64,000 bases of DNA. Origin: UBA1847 sp942492205 (GTDB lineage: Bacteria > Pseudomonadota > Gammaproteobacteria > Steroidobacterales > Woeseiaceae). A program made the position numbers and the translations under genes. The notes beneath the pieces are model-generated. The model was not told where the DNA came from. It saw nothing but the letters and a program-made list of their open reading frames with translations, and searched no databases. Where the stretch lies: contig CALODT010000001.1 of the NCBI GenBank assembly GCA_942492205.1, forward strand, positions 62,001 through 126,000, given 5' to 3'. The number at the start of each line of letters is the position of its first letter. The stretch's first letter is position 1. This document shows positions 54,221-63,051 of this stretch, in pieces.

Positions 54221-55210
54221 ATGAATAAAGCAAAGAAGTCGATCAACAAGCGTCTCTCGCTGGCGTTGTTTATTCTGCTGCTCGTGGCGGCAGCCGCCTT
54301 GATCAGGACTCCGGATACCCATCGTGATGACATGCTCAACAAGTACGGCAATCAGTATTCCGGGTTTATTCATGATGCGTCCGGACTCGGTATTCACTAC
54401 CGGGATCAAGGCAAACAGGATGGCATACCGATGGTTTTCCTACACGGCAGCTCGGGTTCGCTGCATGTGTTCGAGCCTCTGATACAGCAGATCGGCGGAG
54501 CTTACCGGTTCATCAGTTACGATCATCCGGGCCATGGCCTCACCGGGCCGCACCCGGTAAATGACTACAGCTATGCGGGCTATGCACGGGCTCTTGATCT
54601 TCTGCGAGCAAAACTGCACCTCGATCACTTCGTACTGGTTGGCCACTCCATGGGCGGCTGGATCGCATGGCGATATGCCGTCGAGCACCCTGAGGCAGTG
54701 GATGCCCTGATATTGATATCCGCATCCGGCATGCCCGCTCGCAAAGAAGACCCGACGCTGAAACTGAGCCTCGGCCAGCAACTTATGCAGACCGGTCCCG
54801 GTCGCTGGCTTTCCGAATACACGATGCCGAGAAGCATGGTCGAGCGTTCCACCCGGGCGGCGATCTATGACGATAACATCATCACGGATAAGCTCGTCGA
54901 CCAGTTCTGGGAGTTGATGCGTTACCCTGGAAATCGACGGGCTTTTTCGATCCGGTCGCAGCTGGACCGCGATCCGGAGTTGGCGCACCTGGCAAACTCG
55001 ATCGAAGCACCGACGTTGCTCGTATGGGGTGACAAGGACGCCTTCGTTCTGCCGTCAGCGGCGCTGAGCTTCAGTGAACGCATCGAGCAATCAGAGATCT
55101 TGCTGCTGTCAGATGTTGGTCATTTACCGATGCTGGAAGCGCCAACGAACACGGGTTTGGCCATCGAACATTTCCTCGACTCGAGGCTGGGCCCTGGTAG
55201 CAATCGGTAG
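54221..55210 (+). CDS. Membrane-anchored alpha/beta hydrolase
   Basis: 329 residues. An N-terminal helix (about 11-28, LSLALFILLLVAAAALI) anchors it. The alpha/beta-hydrolase core has HGSSG (oxyanion region), GHSMGG with the nucleophile Ser, WGDKDAFV with the acid Asp, and SDVGHLPMLEAP with the catalytic His. No substrate is evident; family members are esterases, C-C bond hydrolases or dehalogenases. It is divergent from the Nudix gene over 57 nt. Confidence 0.87.
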   Translation: MNKAKKSINKRLSLALFILLLVAAAALIRTPDTHRDDMLNKYGNQYSGFIHDASGLGIHYRDQGKQDGIPMVFLHGSSGSLHVFEPLIQQIGGAYRFISYDHPGHGLTGPHPVNDYSYAGYARALDLLRAKLHLDHFVLVGHSMGGWIAWRYAVEHPEAVDALILISASGMPARKEDPTLKLSLGQQLMQTGPGRWLSEYTMPRSMVERSTRAAIYDDNIITDKLVDQFWELMRYPGNRRAFSIRSQLDRDPELAHLANSIEAPTLLVWGDKDAFVLPSAALSFSERIEQSEILLLSDVGHLPMLEAPTNTGLAIEHFLDSRLGPGSNR

Positions 55211-55225
55211 AACAGGGAAAGGGTC

Positions 55226-55576
55226 CTACGAATCCTGCTCTGTATTTCGCCAGCTCTGCTTCATGACCATTGCCAAGAGTAACGTCATCACAAGAGTGAC
55301 TATGCTCACCGATATATTGCCGTCCAACAGCAGCAACACCAAAGAAGCAAGGAAGGTAATCGCCACAATAGCGGCGCCGGAAAACCGGGTCTTCCTGAAT
55401 GGCATCAAGATGCCGCCTATCAACTGGGTTGCGCCGAAAGCGATGAGCATCGGGTCCGAAAAGCCGTACTTACCGAAGAACTCGACGTCCTGCTGCATCA
55501 AGGTTATTTTGGTGACGCCAGAGAGAATGGCGAGACAAACCAGCAAGATCAGAATAGTTGCGGAGACTATTTTCAT
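55226..55576 (-). CDS. DoxX-like small membrane protein
   Basis: 116 residues, four membrane helices. The pattern LAILSGVTKITLMQQDVEFFGKYGFSDPMLIAFGATQLIGGILMP matches DoxX-like proteins (a helix, a loop with FFxKxGF, then a G-rich helix). Role unknown. It converges on the alpha/beta hydrolase gene. Confidence 0.75.
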   Translation of the reverse strand: MKIVSATILILLVCLAILSGVTKITLMQQDVEFFGKYGFSDPMLIAFGATQLIGGILMPFRKTRFSGAAIVAITFLASLVLLLLDGNISVSIVTLVMTLLLAMVMKQSWRNTEQDS

Positions 55577-55799
55577 CAGGCGTTCCGTCCTCGTCGCTCA
55601 AGCCGTGTAACAGTAGCATCAAAATGTTCGAACGTCGCTCTTGATAGGTCTCGCGGCGCAAATTCCGAGCATGCGAACCCGCCCAAGCACGGCAAATTCG
55701 CGTCAACGCACAGAGTATGTGAATTCAAGATTCGTAACACGTTCTATCGAAGCTGGGCGCCAGAGATGGAGCGATTCGCGACGTAGTGGCGAAGTCTTG

Positions 55800-56228
55800 C
55801 TATTGATCGGGCAGGTTGTAATCGTTGCGCAATGATACGTCGTCCGTGAAGTACTGCACGAACTCCCAGTCGTTGCCGTCCGCGTCATTGAAGTAGATTC
55901 GTTTCCGGTGCGGATGATTATTGGGGATTGTCTTTTCCTCGAACCCGGCAGCCGAGAGTCGTTCGCGCAACGCATCAACGTCGTCTACTTCGTAGCCGAG
56001 GTGATTGACGCGGGGCTTGCCGCTGTACGGTGCCGAGTGCGGATCCGGATCCTGCATGGTTTCACTCAGCGCGATGTAAGTCTCATCCGTGCCAATGTGC
56101 ATCCAGCGAAGGTCGTCCTCGACACTTTCGCTGCGCACTTTGAACTCGGGGAAGGCGGCCGACAGAAATCTTACCGCGTCATCAAAATGGCGAACGTGCA
56201 GGTTCGCGTGCTCCAATCGAACTGTCAT
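55800..56228 (-). CDS. VOC (glyoxalase/bleomycin-resistance) family protein
   Basis: 142 residues built of two beta-alpha-beta-beta-beta halves: LEHANLHVRHFDDAVRFLSAAFP and VNHLGYEVDDVDALRERLSAAGFEE, ending RIYFNDADGNDWEFVQYF. Metal ligands of this superfamily are supplied by His (LEHANLHV, VNHLGY) and Glu (DWEFVQY), all present. The substrate is unknown: lyase, dioxygenase or resistance protein are all possible. It is divergent from an HTH-cupin regulator with two palindromes in between. Confidence 0.88.
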   Translation of the reverse strand: MTVRLEHANLHVRHFDDAVRFLSAAFPEFKVRSESVEDDLRWMHIGTDETYIALSETMQDPDPHSAPYSGKPRVNHLGYEVDDVDALRERLSAAGFEEKTIPNNHPHRKRIYFNDADGNDWEFVQYFTDDVSLRNDYNLPDQ

Positions 56229-56270
56229 GATTTTCTCCTTTCGTCGTTGCCAGCCAGACTGACTCCGATC

Positions 56271-56305
56271 TGTTGGTTAATCAACAATATTGCTATTTAA
56301 ATAGC
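56271..56305. promoter_or_regulatory. Two palindromes between the VOC and HTH-cupin genes
   Basis: TGTTGGTTAATCAACA (56271-56286) and the perfect 14-bp palindrome GCTATTTAAATAGC (56292-56305), the latter 20 nt upstream of the regulator's ATG. They are candidate operators through which the regulator controls itself and the divergent VOC gene. This is inference from position and symmetry. Confidence 0.5.
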
Positions 56306-56324
56306 CGATTGTTAGTTTACGGAC

Positions 56325-56882
56325 ATGAGTGACGTAAGAAGTAACCTCGCCGACAATATTCGTCGCTTGCGTGCAGCGCGCCAGCTTTCCCAGCAGCAGC
56401 TTGCCAACCTGTCCGGAATCCCACGGCCGACGTGGGCAAGCCTGGAGACCGGGGTTGCCAACCCGACCCTGTCAGTTCTCAATAAGGCGGCAAACGCTTT
56501 TAACGTCTCGATAGAGGAACTCATCGGGCCGCCACGCAGCGAATTCGAATACATACCGGCCGACAAGGTGCGACAGCGCAAGAAGCAAGGCGCTATCGTT
56601 CGCCCGCTGGTTCCAGAGGCAATTCCTGGGCTCGAAATCAGCCGGACTGAACTGCAACCAGGCGGTAGCATGACTGGCATTCCGCACAAGACCGGTACGC
56701 GTGAATACCTGACCTGTGAACGAGGAAGAGTAGAACTGGTCGCAGCCGGTCAACACCATCTCCTTAAAGAAGGCGACATGCTGGTATTTCGTGGCGACCA
56801 ACGCCATTCATACATTAACCCTGACAAGAACCGGACTTCAGTCTCTGTCTCAGTGGTTTGTTTCGCGAACCGCCAGGACTAA
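56325..56882 (+). CDS. XRE-family HTH regulator with C-terminal cupin domain
   Basis: 185 residues. The N-terminal HTH_3 (about 8-64: LADNIRRLRAARQLSQQQLANLSGIPRPTWASLETG) is followed by a cupin_2 domain (about 110-180: PGGSMTGIPHKTGTREYLTCERGRVEL, EGDMLVFRGDQRHSYIN). Such regulators bind small ligands in the cupin and often repress nearby catabolic or transport genes. Divergent from the VOC gene; two palindromes lie between. Confidence 0.88.
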   Translation: MSDVRSNLADNIRRLRAARQLSQQQLANLSGIPRPTWASLETGVANPTLSVLNKAANAFNVSIEELIGPPRSEFEYIPADKVRQRKKQGAIVRPLVPEAIPGLEISRTELQPGGSMTGIPHKTGTREYLTCERGRVELVAAGQHHLLKEGDMLVFRGDQRHSYINPDKNRTSVSVSVVCFANRQD

Positions 56883-57119
56883 CGCAAATCAAGCCGCGCC
56901 GTGCCGGCAGTTTCCCGGACAGCGGTGATCTTGAGAGGGCCGGCTACGCATCGTCATACACGGTGATATACATACAGCAACCAGTGCGCCGGCAAGCCAT
57001 TGCCGGGCAAGGGTCGAATACGTCAACAGGCGTTCAGAGGCTCCGCGCGCGCTGCATCGAAGGTCCGCAACCGCGTCGATGGGCGCGCCGTTCTTCGAGG
57101 CGCGGATAAGCAGATCGAT

Positions 57120-57551
57120 TTACAGCTGCTTGCAGGCTCGCAGCTGCTGCGTCAGAGCACGTAGCTCCTTGAGGTATTCGCGACCCTGTTCCTTCGAGTA
57201 AGGCTTCTCTCTCATCTCGAGGTCGATCACATCGATTGCATCGCGCGCCGTTTTTTCGCACTCGGTGCGATCCTGTGACAGCGGCTTGGGCGGTGTTGCT
57301 TCAGGCTGCGTCGGTGAGTCTGCGGGTTCGTCGAAAGGATTAACAAAATCGAACACGTCGTCGGCCGACGGAGTCCCGCGCTCGCCCGAACCAGGAGCAG
57401 ATTCATCAGCGTCGGCGTCCTTCGCGGCGGGCTCGGCGCACGGCATTTCCTGGAACGCGATCGTTCCGTCATCCAGTGAACAGCGAAAAATATCGGTGTC
57501 TGCTGCGATGCTTGGGCCAACCAATACTAAGAGTAGCAGGGTGAAGCGCAT
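57120..57551 (-). CDS. DUF4124-like exported protein
   Basis: 143 residues from ATG 57551. A signal peptide (RFTLLLLVLVGPSIAA) is followed by DIFRCSLDDGTIAFQEMPC, the DUF4124 motif (two Cys flanking a short hairpin). A low-complexity acidic/Pro linker and a helical C-terminus with a closing Cys follow. The family is periplasmic and of unknown function. It is 65 nt downstream of the TlpA-like thioredoxin gene on the same strand. Confidence 0.7.
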   Translation of the reverse strand: MRFTLLLLVLVGPSIAADTDIFRCSLDDGTIAFQEMPCAEPAAKDADADESAPGSGERGTPSADDVFDFVNPFDEPADSPTQPEATPPKPLSQDRTECEKTARDAIDVIDLEMREKPYSKEQGREYLKELRALTQQLRACKQL

Positions 57552-57616
57552 AATTACCGACCCGTCGTTGCGACTTTTGCAGATGATGTGTGCTGCTCCG
57601 ACGCGCATCGAGACAC

Positions 57617-58162
57617 TCAGCTGATCACCCAGGCGCGCCACCACAACCCGAACTGCGTGCTGTAGCCGATGTCGCGGCGCACGATTCGGTGTTCGCGGTT
57701 GAGGACATAGTAGGACGGAAAGGCCTGGATCTGCCATTGCCGGGCAACGCTCGAGTCTCCGAGAACAATCGTCACGTTGAGTTCATGGCGCTCGGCGTAG
57801 TCACGCACTTCCTCAAGCGAGCTCCAGTCGAGACCGACGGCGACAATCTCGATGGCTTCCGTATCGCGCCAGCGGCGCAGGCGCGTCAGGTTGTCCGCGC
57901 TGGCCGCGCAGATTCTGCACCAGGGCGCAAAGAAGTAGACGAGCGCTGGTCGCCCACGAACGTCTGCAAGATTATAGGGATCGCCGCCGAGCGTTATTCC
58001 CTGCAGGTCTGGCGCCAGTATCCCGTCGGTTGCGAGCATGTGGCGCGACTGGAAGGCCGCCACGCCGAAGAATACGACGGTGAGCAGCGCCGCGTTCAAC
58101 AAGAACGAGCCAAGCTTGCGGCTATCGAGTTTCGCGCTTTCGCTTTTTTCTGATTCCGGCAT
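57617..58162 (-). CDS. TlpA/ResA-like membrane-anchored thioredoxin protein
   Basis: 181 residues. An N-terminal charged segment and a helix (about 18-37) anchor a periplasmic thioredoxin domain. The redox motif is WCRIC in YFFAPWCRICAASADNL, and the cis-Pro loop reads IQAFPSYYVLN. The family reduces disulfides for cytochrome c or other envelope proteins. The start is ATG 58162 with a weak ribosome site. It lies 70 nt downstream of the aminotransferase gene on the same strand and could be a late member of that operon, though its function looks unrelated. Confidence 0.83.
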   Translation of the reverse strand: MPESEKSESAKLDSRKLGSFLLNAALLTVVFFGVAAFQSRHMLATDGILAPDLQGITLGGDPYNLADVRGRPALVYFFAPWCRICAASADNLTRLRRWRDTEAIEIVAVGLDWSSLEEVRDYAERHELNVTIVLGDSSVARQWQIQAFPSYYVLNREHRIVRRDIGYSTQFGLWWRAWVIS

Positions 58163-58232
58163 TGCTGTTGTCAATCGTAACAGGCCGGCGAGGGTCGCCC
58201 GCCTGCAGGTTCTCCGCTTGACTGATCGGCGG

Positions 58233-59546
58233 CTACGCTGCCAGGACCTGCTCAATCAGCGGCTTGTGCTGGTCAGCAAACTTCTCCAGCGCGGCGACCG
58301 CCTTCGCAAGCTGCCTGTCGTCCATGGGAAGTGACAGGAACATGTCGCCGCGCCCACAACACAGCACACCGTCGAGCAGCAGCTCCATGTGAAGCAGCGG
58401 CCTCAATGACCGGCATCCGGCGGTAATGTCCGACGGCCGCTTGGTCGGCTCGCGCGAGAAGTGCAGCGCAATCATGGAGCCCATTCCATTGGCGTACATG
58501 GGCACCGCTTTCGCGGCGAACATCTCATTGAGGGATAAACGGAAGGACTCGGACCGATCGAAGAACTCTGCGGCACGTTCCGGAGTATAGATCTCGCGCA
58601 TGGCCGCGCAGCCGGCCGCCATTGAACAGACATTGTTATTAAACGTGCCGGCGTGGGCAAGGGCGCCCTGGCGCCTGGGATCAAAGTGCGCCATGACTTC
58701 CGCGCTGCCACCGAAGGCGCCGGTCGGCAGGCCGCCGCCGATGAACTTGCCCAGCGTCGTCAGGTCGGGCTTGAAATCGAGCATTCCCTGTATGCCCGCC
58801 GGGCCGAGGCGGGCCGTCTTGACCTCATCGAAGATCAGCAGTGCGCCGATCTCCTCCGTCTTTCGACGCAGCATCTCGAGGAACTGCCGATTGCCCTGGA
58901 TATTTCCGCCGGCCCCGAGGATTGGCTCGATGATGACGCCGGCGAGTGCATCACCCACCTCGTCAATCAAGCTCGCCGTGCCGTCGATGTCGTTGTAGTC
59001 CGCCAGTACAAAATCGTAGGGCACGTTGAGCGCGCAAACGCCACCCAGGAACTTGATAACGCCGCCGTGATAACCATCCCGGAAAGCGAGCAGTTTCTTG
59101 CGACCGGTTACGACGCAGGCCGTGCTGAGCGCCATGAGGTTGGCTTCGGTGCCCGAGTTGCAGAACCTCAACTGATCGAGGGACGGGAAACGCTCGCACA
59201 GCAAGCCCGCCAGTTCTCGTTCGTAAGACGTCGGTGCGCCCATCGCAACACCGCCATCGAGGGCCGCGTGTATCGCCGCCTTGATGATCTCGTTCGAATG
59301 ACCGAAGAGGGCAGCAGAGTACTCGCCGACAAAGTCGACATAGCGGTGGCCATCCAGGTCCGTCAGTTCCGCGCCGTCGCCGCCAACCATGGTTAACGGA
59401 TACGGATGATAGTGCAGGACGCTGCGCGTGTTGCCGCCGGGCAGGTAGCGCATCGCCTTTTCGTTCGCCTCCTGGCTCAGGGGGTTTGCCGATACGTACC
59501 GCGAACGAGCGTCTTCAATTGCGTGATTCAGCGCTTCCATTTTCAT
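58233..59546 (-). CDS. Class III aminotransferase, beta-amino-acid transaminase type
   Basis: 437 residues. The PLP enzyme motifs are present: NSGTEANLMALSTA, GALLIFDEVKTARL with the PLP Asp, and LTTLGKFIGGGLPTGAFGG with the PLP Lys. It belongs to the glutamate-1-semialdehyde-aminomutase-like branch; the segment MRYLPGGNTRSVLHYHPYP and the HAGTFNNNV loop follow closely what I recall of Variovorax beta-phenylalanine aminotransferase. That enzyme converts beta-amino acids to beta-keto acids. Here this fits a beta-amino acid made by the KamA-like enzyme. The start ATG 59546 is 4 nt downstream of the thiolase coding end, with TAGG upstream. It is the last clear gene of the operon. Confidence 0.86.
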   Translation of the reverse strand: MKMEALNHAIEDARSRYVSANPLSQEANEKAMRYLPGGNTRSVLHYHPYPLTMVGGDGAELTDLDGHRYVDFVGEYSAALFGHSNEIIKAAIHAALDGGVAMGAPTSYERELAGLLCERFPSLDQLRFCNSGTEANLMALSTACVVTGRKKLLAFRDGYHGGVIKFLGGVCALNVPYDFVLADYNDIDGTASLIDEVGDALAGVIIEPILGAGGNIQGNRQFLEMLRRKTEEIGALLIFDEVKTARLGPAGIQGMLDFKPDLTTLGKFIGGGLPTGAFGGSAEVMAHFDPRRQGALAHAGTFNNNVCSMAAGCAAMREIYTPERAAEFFDRSESFRLSLNEMFAAKAVPMYANGMGSMIALHFSREPTKRPSDITAGCRSLRPLLHMELLLDGVLCCGRGDMFLSLPMDDRQLAKAVAALEKFADQHKPLIEQVLAA

Positions 59547-59550
59547 CAGC

Positions 59551-60753
59551 CTACGCGAGTGATTCAATAACAAGGGCGATACCCTGTCCCACACCGATGC
59601 ACATCGTGCAGAGTGCCAGCTTGCCGTTACCCGCCTGGAGTTGATCCATGGCGGTAATCGCAAGCCGCGCGCCACTCATGCCAAGCGGGTGGCCCAGCGC
59701 GATCGCGCCGCCGCGCGTATTAAGCCTCGGATCGTCATCGGCAAGACCAAGCTGGCGGGTGCAGGCGAGCGCCTGGGCCGAAAAAGCCTCGTTGAGTTCG
59801 AGCACATCAAACTCATCCAGGGTCAGCTTGAGTCTCTGCAGCAACTTGTTGGTCGCCGGCACGGGGCCGATGCCCATGATCCGGGGCGGCACGCCGGCAA
59901 CGGCCATGCCGAGGATACGGGCCCTGGGTTGCAGGCCGTGACGGATGGCGCCCGCTTCCGAGGCCAGCAGCAGGGCCGCGGCGCCATCGTTGATGCCTGA
60001 TGCATTGCCCGCCGTCACTGTACCGTTGGGAAACAGCGGTTTCAGCTGCGCGAGTTTTTCCAGCGAGGTTTCACGAGGATGCTCATCCGTGTCGACGGTG
60101 ACGGGCTCTTTCTTTCGCTGCGGTACGCTGACCGCGACGATCTCCCGGGCCAGGCGACCATCCTGCTGCGCGGCGGCCGCCTTCTCCTGGCTTCGCAGTG
60201 CGAAACGGTCCTGGTCTTCACGACTGATCGACATCTCGGATGCCAGGTTTTCTGCCGTCTGCGGCATGACGTCAGTGCCGTACAGCGCTTCCATCTTGTT
60301 GTTGACGAAGCGCCACCCCATCGTGGTGTCATACATTTTCGGCGTACGCCCGAAAGCGCTTTCCGCCTTGCCGATGACAAACGGCGAGCGCGACATGCTC
60401 TCGACGCCGCCGGCGATCATCAGGTCGCCTTCCCCTGACCGAATCGCGTTGGCGCAACTGCCCACGGCGTTGAGACCGGAACCGCACAGTCGATTGATCG
60501 TGCAGGCCGGCACATCCTCGGGCAAACCGGCCAGCAAGCTACTCATGCGTGCGACATTGCGATTGTCTTCGCCGGCCTGGTTGGCACAGCCGAGCATGAC
60601 ATCGTCAACCGCCGCCCAGTCGACGCCGGCGTTACGTTCCATCAATGCCGCGATGGGTAGCGCGGCCAGGTCATCGGTACGCACGGAAGAGAGGCTGCCG
60701 CCGTAGCGCCCTACGGGCGTACGGATGCCGTCACAAAGGAATACATCGGTCAT
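59551..60753 (-). CDS. Acetyl-CoA C-acyltransferase (thiolase, 3-oxoadipyl-CoA thiolase-like)
   Basis: 400 residues. Thiolase catalytic motifs: NRLCGSGLNAV (acylated Cys near residue 90), NEAFSAQAL, GGAIALGHPLGMSGAR (His), and CTMCIGVGQG (second Cys). Length and detail are those of the PcaF/PaaJ group, which cleave 3-oxoadipyl-CoA-like substrates to acetyl-CoA plus a shorter acyl-CoA. In this operon the substrate would be the beta-ketoacyl-CoA formed by the adjacent CoA-transferase. AGGA precedes ATG 60753. No other beta-ketoadipate-pathway gene is visible. Confidence 0.92.
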   Translation of the reverse strand: MTDVFLCDGIRTPVGRYGGSLSSVRTDDLAALPIAALMERNAGVDWAAVDDVMLGCANQAGEDNRNVARMSSLLAGLPEDVPACTINRLCGSGLNAVGSCANAIRSGEGDLMIAGGVESMSRSPFVIGKAESAFGRTPKMYDTTMGWRFVNNKMEALYGTDVMPQTAENLASEMSISREDQDRFALRSQEKAAAAQQDGRLAREIVAVSVPQRKKEPVTVDTDEHPRETSLEKLAQLKPLFPNGTVTAGNASGINDGAAALLLASEAGAIRHGLQPRARILGMAVAGVPPRIMGIGPVPATNKLLQRLKLTLDEFDVLELNEAFSAQALACTRQLGLADDDPRLNTRGGAIALGHPLGMSGARLAITAMDQLQAGNGKLALCTMCIGVGQGIALVIESLA

Positions 60754-60778
60754 GTTTTACGTCCTGTAGCTCGAGTCC

Positions 60779-61423
60779 TTACACCGGGGGAAGAATCGAT
60801 GCGCCGGTTCTTTCCTGCACATCGTCAAAGGTCACACCCGGTGCCAGTTCGACAACCTGGAACCCTTGGGGCGTGATATCGACAACGGCAAGATCGGTGA
60901 ATATGCGAGAAACGACACCAACGCCCGTCAATGGATAGCTGCATTTTTCGATGAGCTTTGGCGCGCCGTCCCTGGTCGTGTGTTGCGTGATGACGAAGAT
61001 GTTCTTGACGCCCTGCACCAGGTCCATGGCGCCACCCACCGCGGGAATGGCGTCGGGCGCGCCCGTCGACCAGTTGGCGATATCGCCGTTTTCCGAGACC
61101 TGCATGGTGCCGAGTACGCAGACGTCGATATGGCCGCCGCGAATCATGCTGAAACTGTCGGCATGGTGGAAATAGGCGGCGCCGGGCAGGGCCGTGACGT
61201 ATTTTTTGCCGGCGTTCATCAGGTCCAGGTCGCGCTCGTCGTCAGCCGGCGGCGGCCCCATGCCGAGCATGCCGTTCTCGGTGTGGTAAATAAATTCGCG
61301 GCCGTCCGGTACAAAGCGCGCGACCAGTTCCGGAATGCCGATGCCGAGATTGACGTAGGCGCCATCCGGTATGTCGTGGGCGGCTCTCGCCGCCATCTGT
61401 TCTCTCGTCCAGCCGGTGCTCAT
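60779..61423 (-). CDS. 3-oxoacid CoA-transferase subunit B
   Basis: 214 residues. The catalytic Glu lies in the ENGMLGMG motif near residue 49, and the NLGIGIPELVARF segment is typical of the B subunit (ScoB/PcaJ/CatJ). It moves CoA from succinyl-CoA (or acetyl-CoA) to a beta-keto acid through a glutamyl-CoA thioester. Its ATG overlaps the A-subunit stop (ATGA at 61420), as is usual for these heterodimers. Confidence 0.93.
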   Translation of the reverse strand: MSTGWTREQMAARAAHDIPDGAYVNLGIGIPELVARFVPDGREFIYHTENGMLGMGPPPADDERDLDLMNAGKKYVTALPGAAYFHHADSFSMIRGGHIDVCVLGTMQVSENGDIANWSTGAPDAIPAVGGAMDLVQGVKNIFVITQHTTRDGAPKLIEKCSYPLTGVGVVSRIFTDLAVVDITPQGFQVVELAPGVTFDDVQERTGASILPPV

Positions 61424-62130
61424 GGGTACCTCCTGCCCTCGGCGATGAGGGTGTCCTCATGCACGGGATTGGAAACCTCGACAATGCGATTGACGAAGAT
61501 ACCGGGCGTAACGACGTGCTCGGGATCGATGTCGCCGCGCGGCACCAGTTTCCCCGACTGTACGATGGTGGTCTTTGCGGCCATGCACATTAGCGGGCTG
61601 AAATTGCGGGCGGTCTTGTTGTACGTGAGATTGCCGAGCGGATCGGCCACTTCACACTTGATCAACGCGAAATCCGCCTTGAGCCAGGGTTCGAGCACAT
61701 ACTCGCGGCCATCGAATTCACGGACTTCCTTGCCCTCTGCCAGCACGGTGCCGACGGTCGTCGGCGTGTAGAAGGCAGGGATTCCTGAACCACCCGCTCG
61801 AATTCTTTCAGCGAGCGTGCCCTGCGGCACTATCTCGAGCGCAACCTTGCCTTCACGGTACAGCTTGGGAAACACCTTGGACTGGCTCGATCTTGGAAAC
61901 GAACAGATCATCTTGCTGACCTGCCCATTGCCGATCAGCGCGGCGAGGCCGACTTCACCGTTTCCCGTGTTGTTGTTGATCACGGTCAGTTCGCGCGCAC
62001 CGTGATCGATCAGCGCATGCAACAGCTCTATCGGACTGCCCGATGCACCAAACCCGCCCACCATCACGGTGGCACCGTCCGGAATGTCCGCGACGGCCTC
62101 GGCGACCGATGCGTATGTCTTGTCAATCAT
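61420..62130 (-). CDS. 3-oxoacid CoA-transferase subunit A
   Basis: 236 residues with the A-subunit signature VMVGGFGASGSPIELLHALIDHG, the GSGIPAFYTPTTVGT loop and the NKTARNFSPLMCMAA segment. It forms the active enzyme with subunit B. Its ATG overlaps the RpiR-regulator stop by four bases (ATGA at 62127), so regulator and enzyme genes are one transcript, which would include self-control of the operon. Confidence 0.93.
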   Translation of the reverse strand: MIDKTYASVAEAVADIPDGATVMVGGFGASGSPIELLHALIDHGARELTVINNNTGNGEVGLAALIGNGQVSKMICSFPRSSQSKVFPKLYREGKVALEIVPQGTLAERIRAGGSGIPAFYTPTTVGTVLAEGKEVREFDGREYVLEPWLKADFALIKCEVADPLGNLTYNKTARNFSPLMCMAAKTTIVQSGKLVPRGDIDPEHVVTPGIFVNRIVEVSNPVHEDTLIAEGRRYP

Positions 62131-62972
62131 TCCAGGAATACCTCAGTCTTCTCCCAAAGCGCCTCGATTCGATCGATGCGATTGGTTGCATCGTCTTTGA
62201 GCACCTTTGCAACTTCCGCAACCAGAAGCTCACAGATCGCGATGACAGGGACTGAACTATCAAACGGCCCAATTGCCGGCACTTCGATCTGGCACCAGGT
62301 ATCGGCGAGCTCGACGAGTGGCGACAACGGGCTGTCGGTAATCGCGACCACCGTGATGCCGGCGTCTGCCAGGGCCCTGGTGGCGGCAACCGTCTGGCGC
62401 CGGTATCGGTGGAAGTCGAAAACGACGACCGCATCGCCTGGCCCTGCATCACTCAGATCGGCGCCCAGCGCGTATTCGTCGAGCAGGCAGACACCCGGCC
62501 GAACCATGGACAGGCCGCTGTGAAACGCATGCGCACCGGCGCGCGACGTCTCGCCGGACAGTATCCAGACCTTTTCTGCCCGCACGACAGGCGCGACCAG
62601 CTCGGCGAGGCGATCCCCTTCAAGCGCATCGAACACGGATGAAATGGCGGCATTGATCGCCATCCTGGCCGGCACAATCTTGTCGCCGTCACTTCGGATG
62701 CGCTCGCTCGGGCGTGAAATGCGATGCGACAAATCGCTGCGCACGTGTTGCTGCAGCTGCGTGTAGCCGTCGAAGCCGAGCTTGGTGGCGAAGCGCACGA
62801 TGGAGGGCCGGCTGGTGCCTACACGACCGGCCAGGTCAGACACCGTGCCGAAAGCAAGCAGCGTGGGCTCGGCCAGCACGGCCTCGGCGATGCGCCGTTC
62901 CGTCGGGGTGAGGGCGTTGCTGACCGCGGCGACCAGCTCCAGCGTTGATGTTCTCGGCCCCGTTATGTTCAT
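62127..62972 (-). CDS. MurR/RpiR-family transcriptional regulator
   Basis: 281 residues. N-terminal HTH_6 (about 8-80: LTPTERRIAEAVLAEP, GRVGTSRPSIVRFATKLGFDGYTQLQ), then a SIS domain (about 125-255: VWILSGETSRAGAHAF, GDAVVVFDFHRYRRQT). SIS domains of this family usually bind phosphosugars; beside amino-acid catabolic genes the effector may be a different ligand. First gene of the operon; a palindrome overlaps its start codon and another lies before kamA, pointing to autoregulation and control of both directions. Confidence 0.92.
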   Translation of the reverse strand: MNITGPRTSTLELVAAVSNALTPTERRIAEAVLAEPTLLAFGTVSDLAGRVGTSRPSIVRFATKLGFDGYTQLQQHVRSDLSHRISRPSERIRSDGDKIVPARMAINAAISSVFDALEGDRLAELVAPVVRAEKVWILSGETSRAGAHAFHSGLSMVRPGVCLLDEYALGADLSDAGPGDAVVVFDFHRYRRQTVAATRALADAGITVVAITDSPLSPLVELADTWCQIEVPAIGPFDSSVPVIAICELLVAEVAKVLKDDATNRIDRIEALWEKTEVFLE

Positions 62973-63014
62973 ATTGTTACAATATCACAATTCAATAGTA
63001 CAATGTGTTACATT
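62971..63014. promoter_or_regulatory. Divergent promoter with two TGT..ACA palindromes (putative RpiR operators)
   Basis: ATATTGTTACAATAT (62971-62985, 7-bp arms around one base) overlaps the rpiR start codon. AATGTGTTACATT (63002-63014, 5-bp arms around three bases) follows TACAAT at 62999-63004, a good -10 box for the plus-strand gene. An RpiR repressor binding both would block kamA and its own operon. The AT-rich stretch contrasts with the GC-rich genes either side. Symmetry is observed; function is inferred. Confidence 0.55.
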
Positions 63015-63051
63015 ATGCTCATCGAGCAGATTTTGAAAGACGAGGTGCAAC

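Noticed and set aside
59551..62130. Beta-ketoadipate pathway (pcaI, pcaJ, pcaF) from the CoA-transferase and thiolase alone
   Set aside because: No ring-cleavage, lactonising or lactone-hydrolase genes are present, and the operon carries an aminotransferase and a divergent aminomutase instead. I left gene symbols empty.
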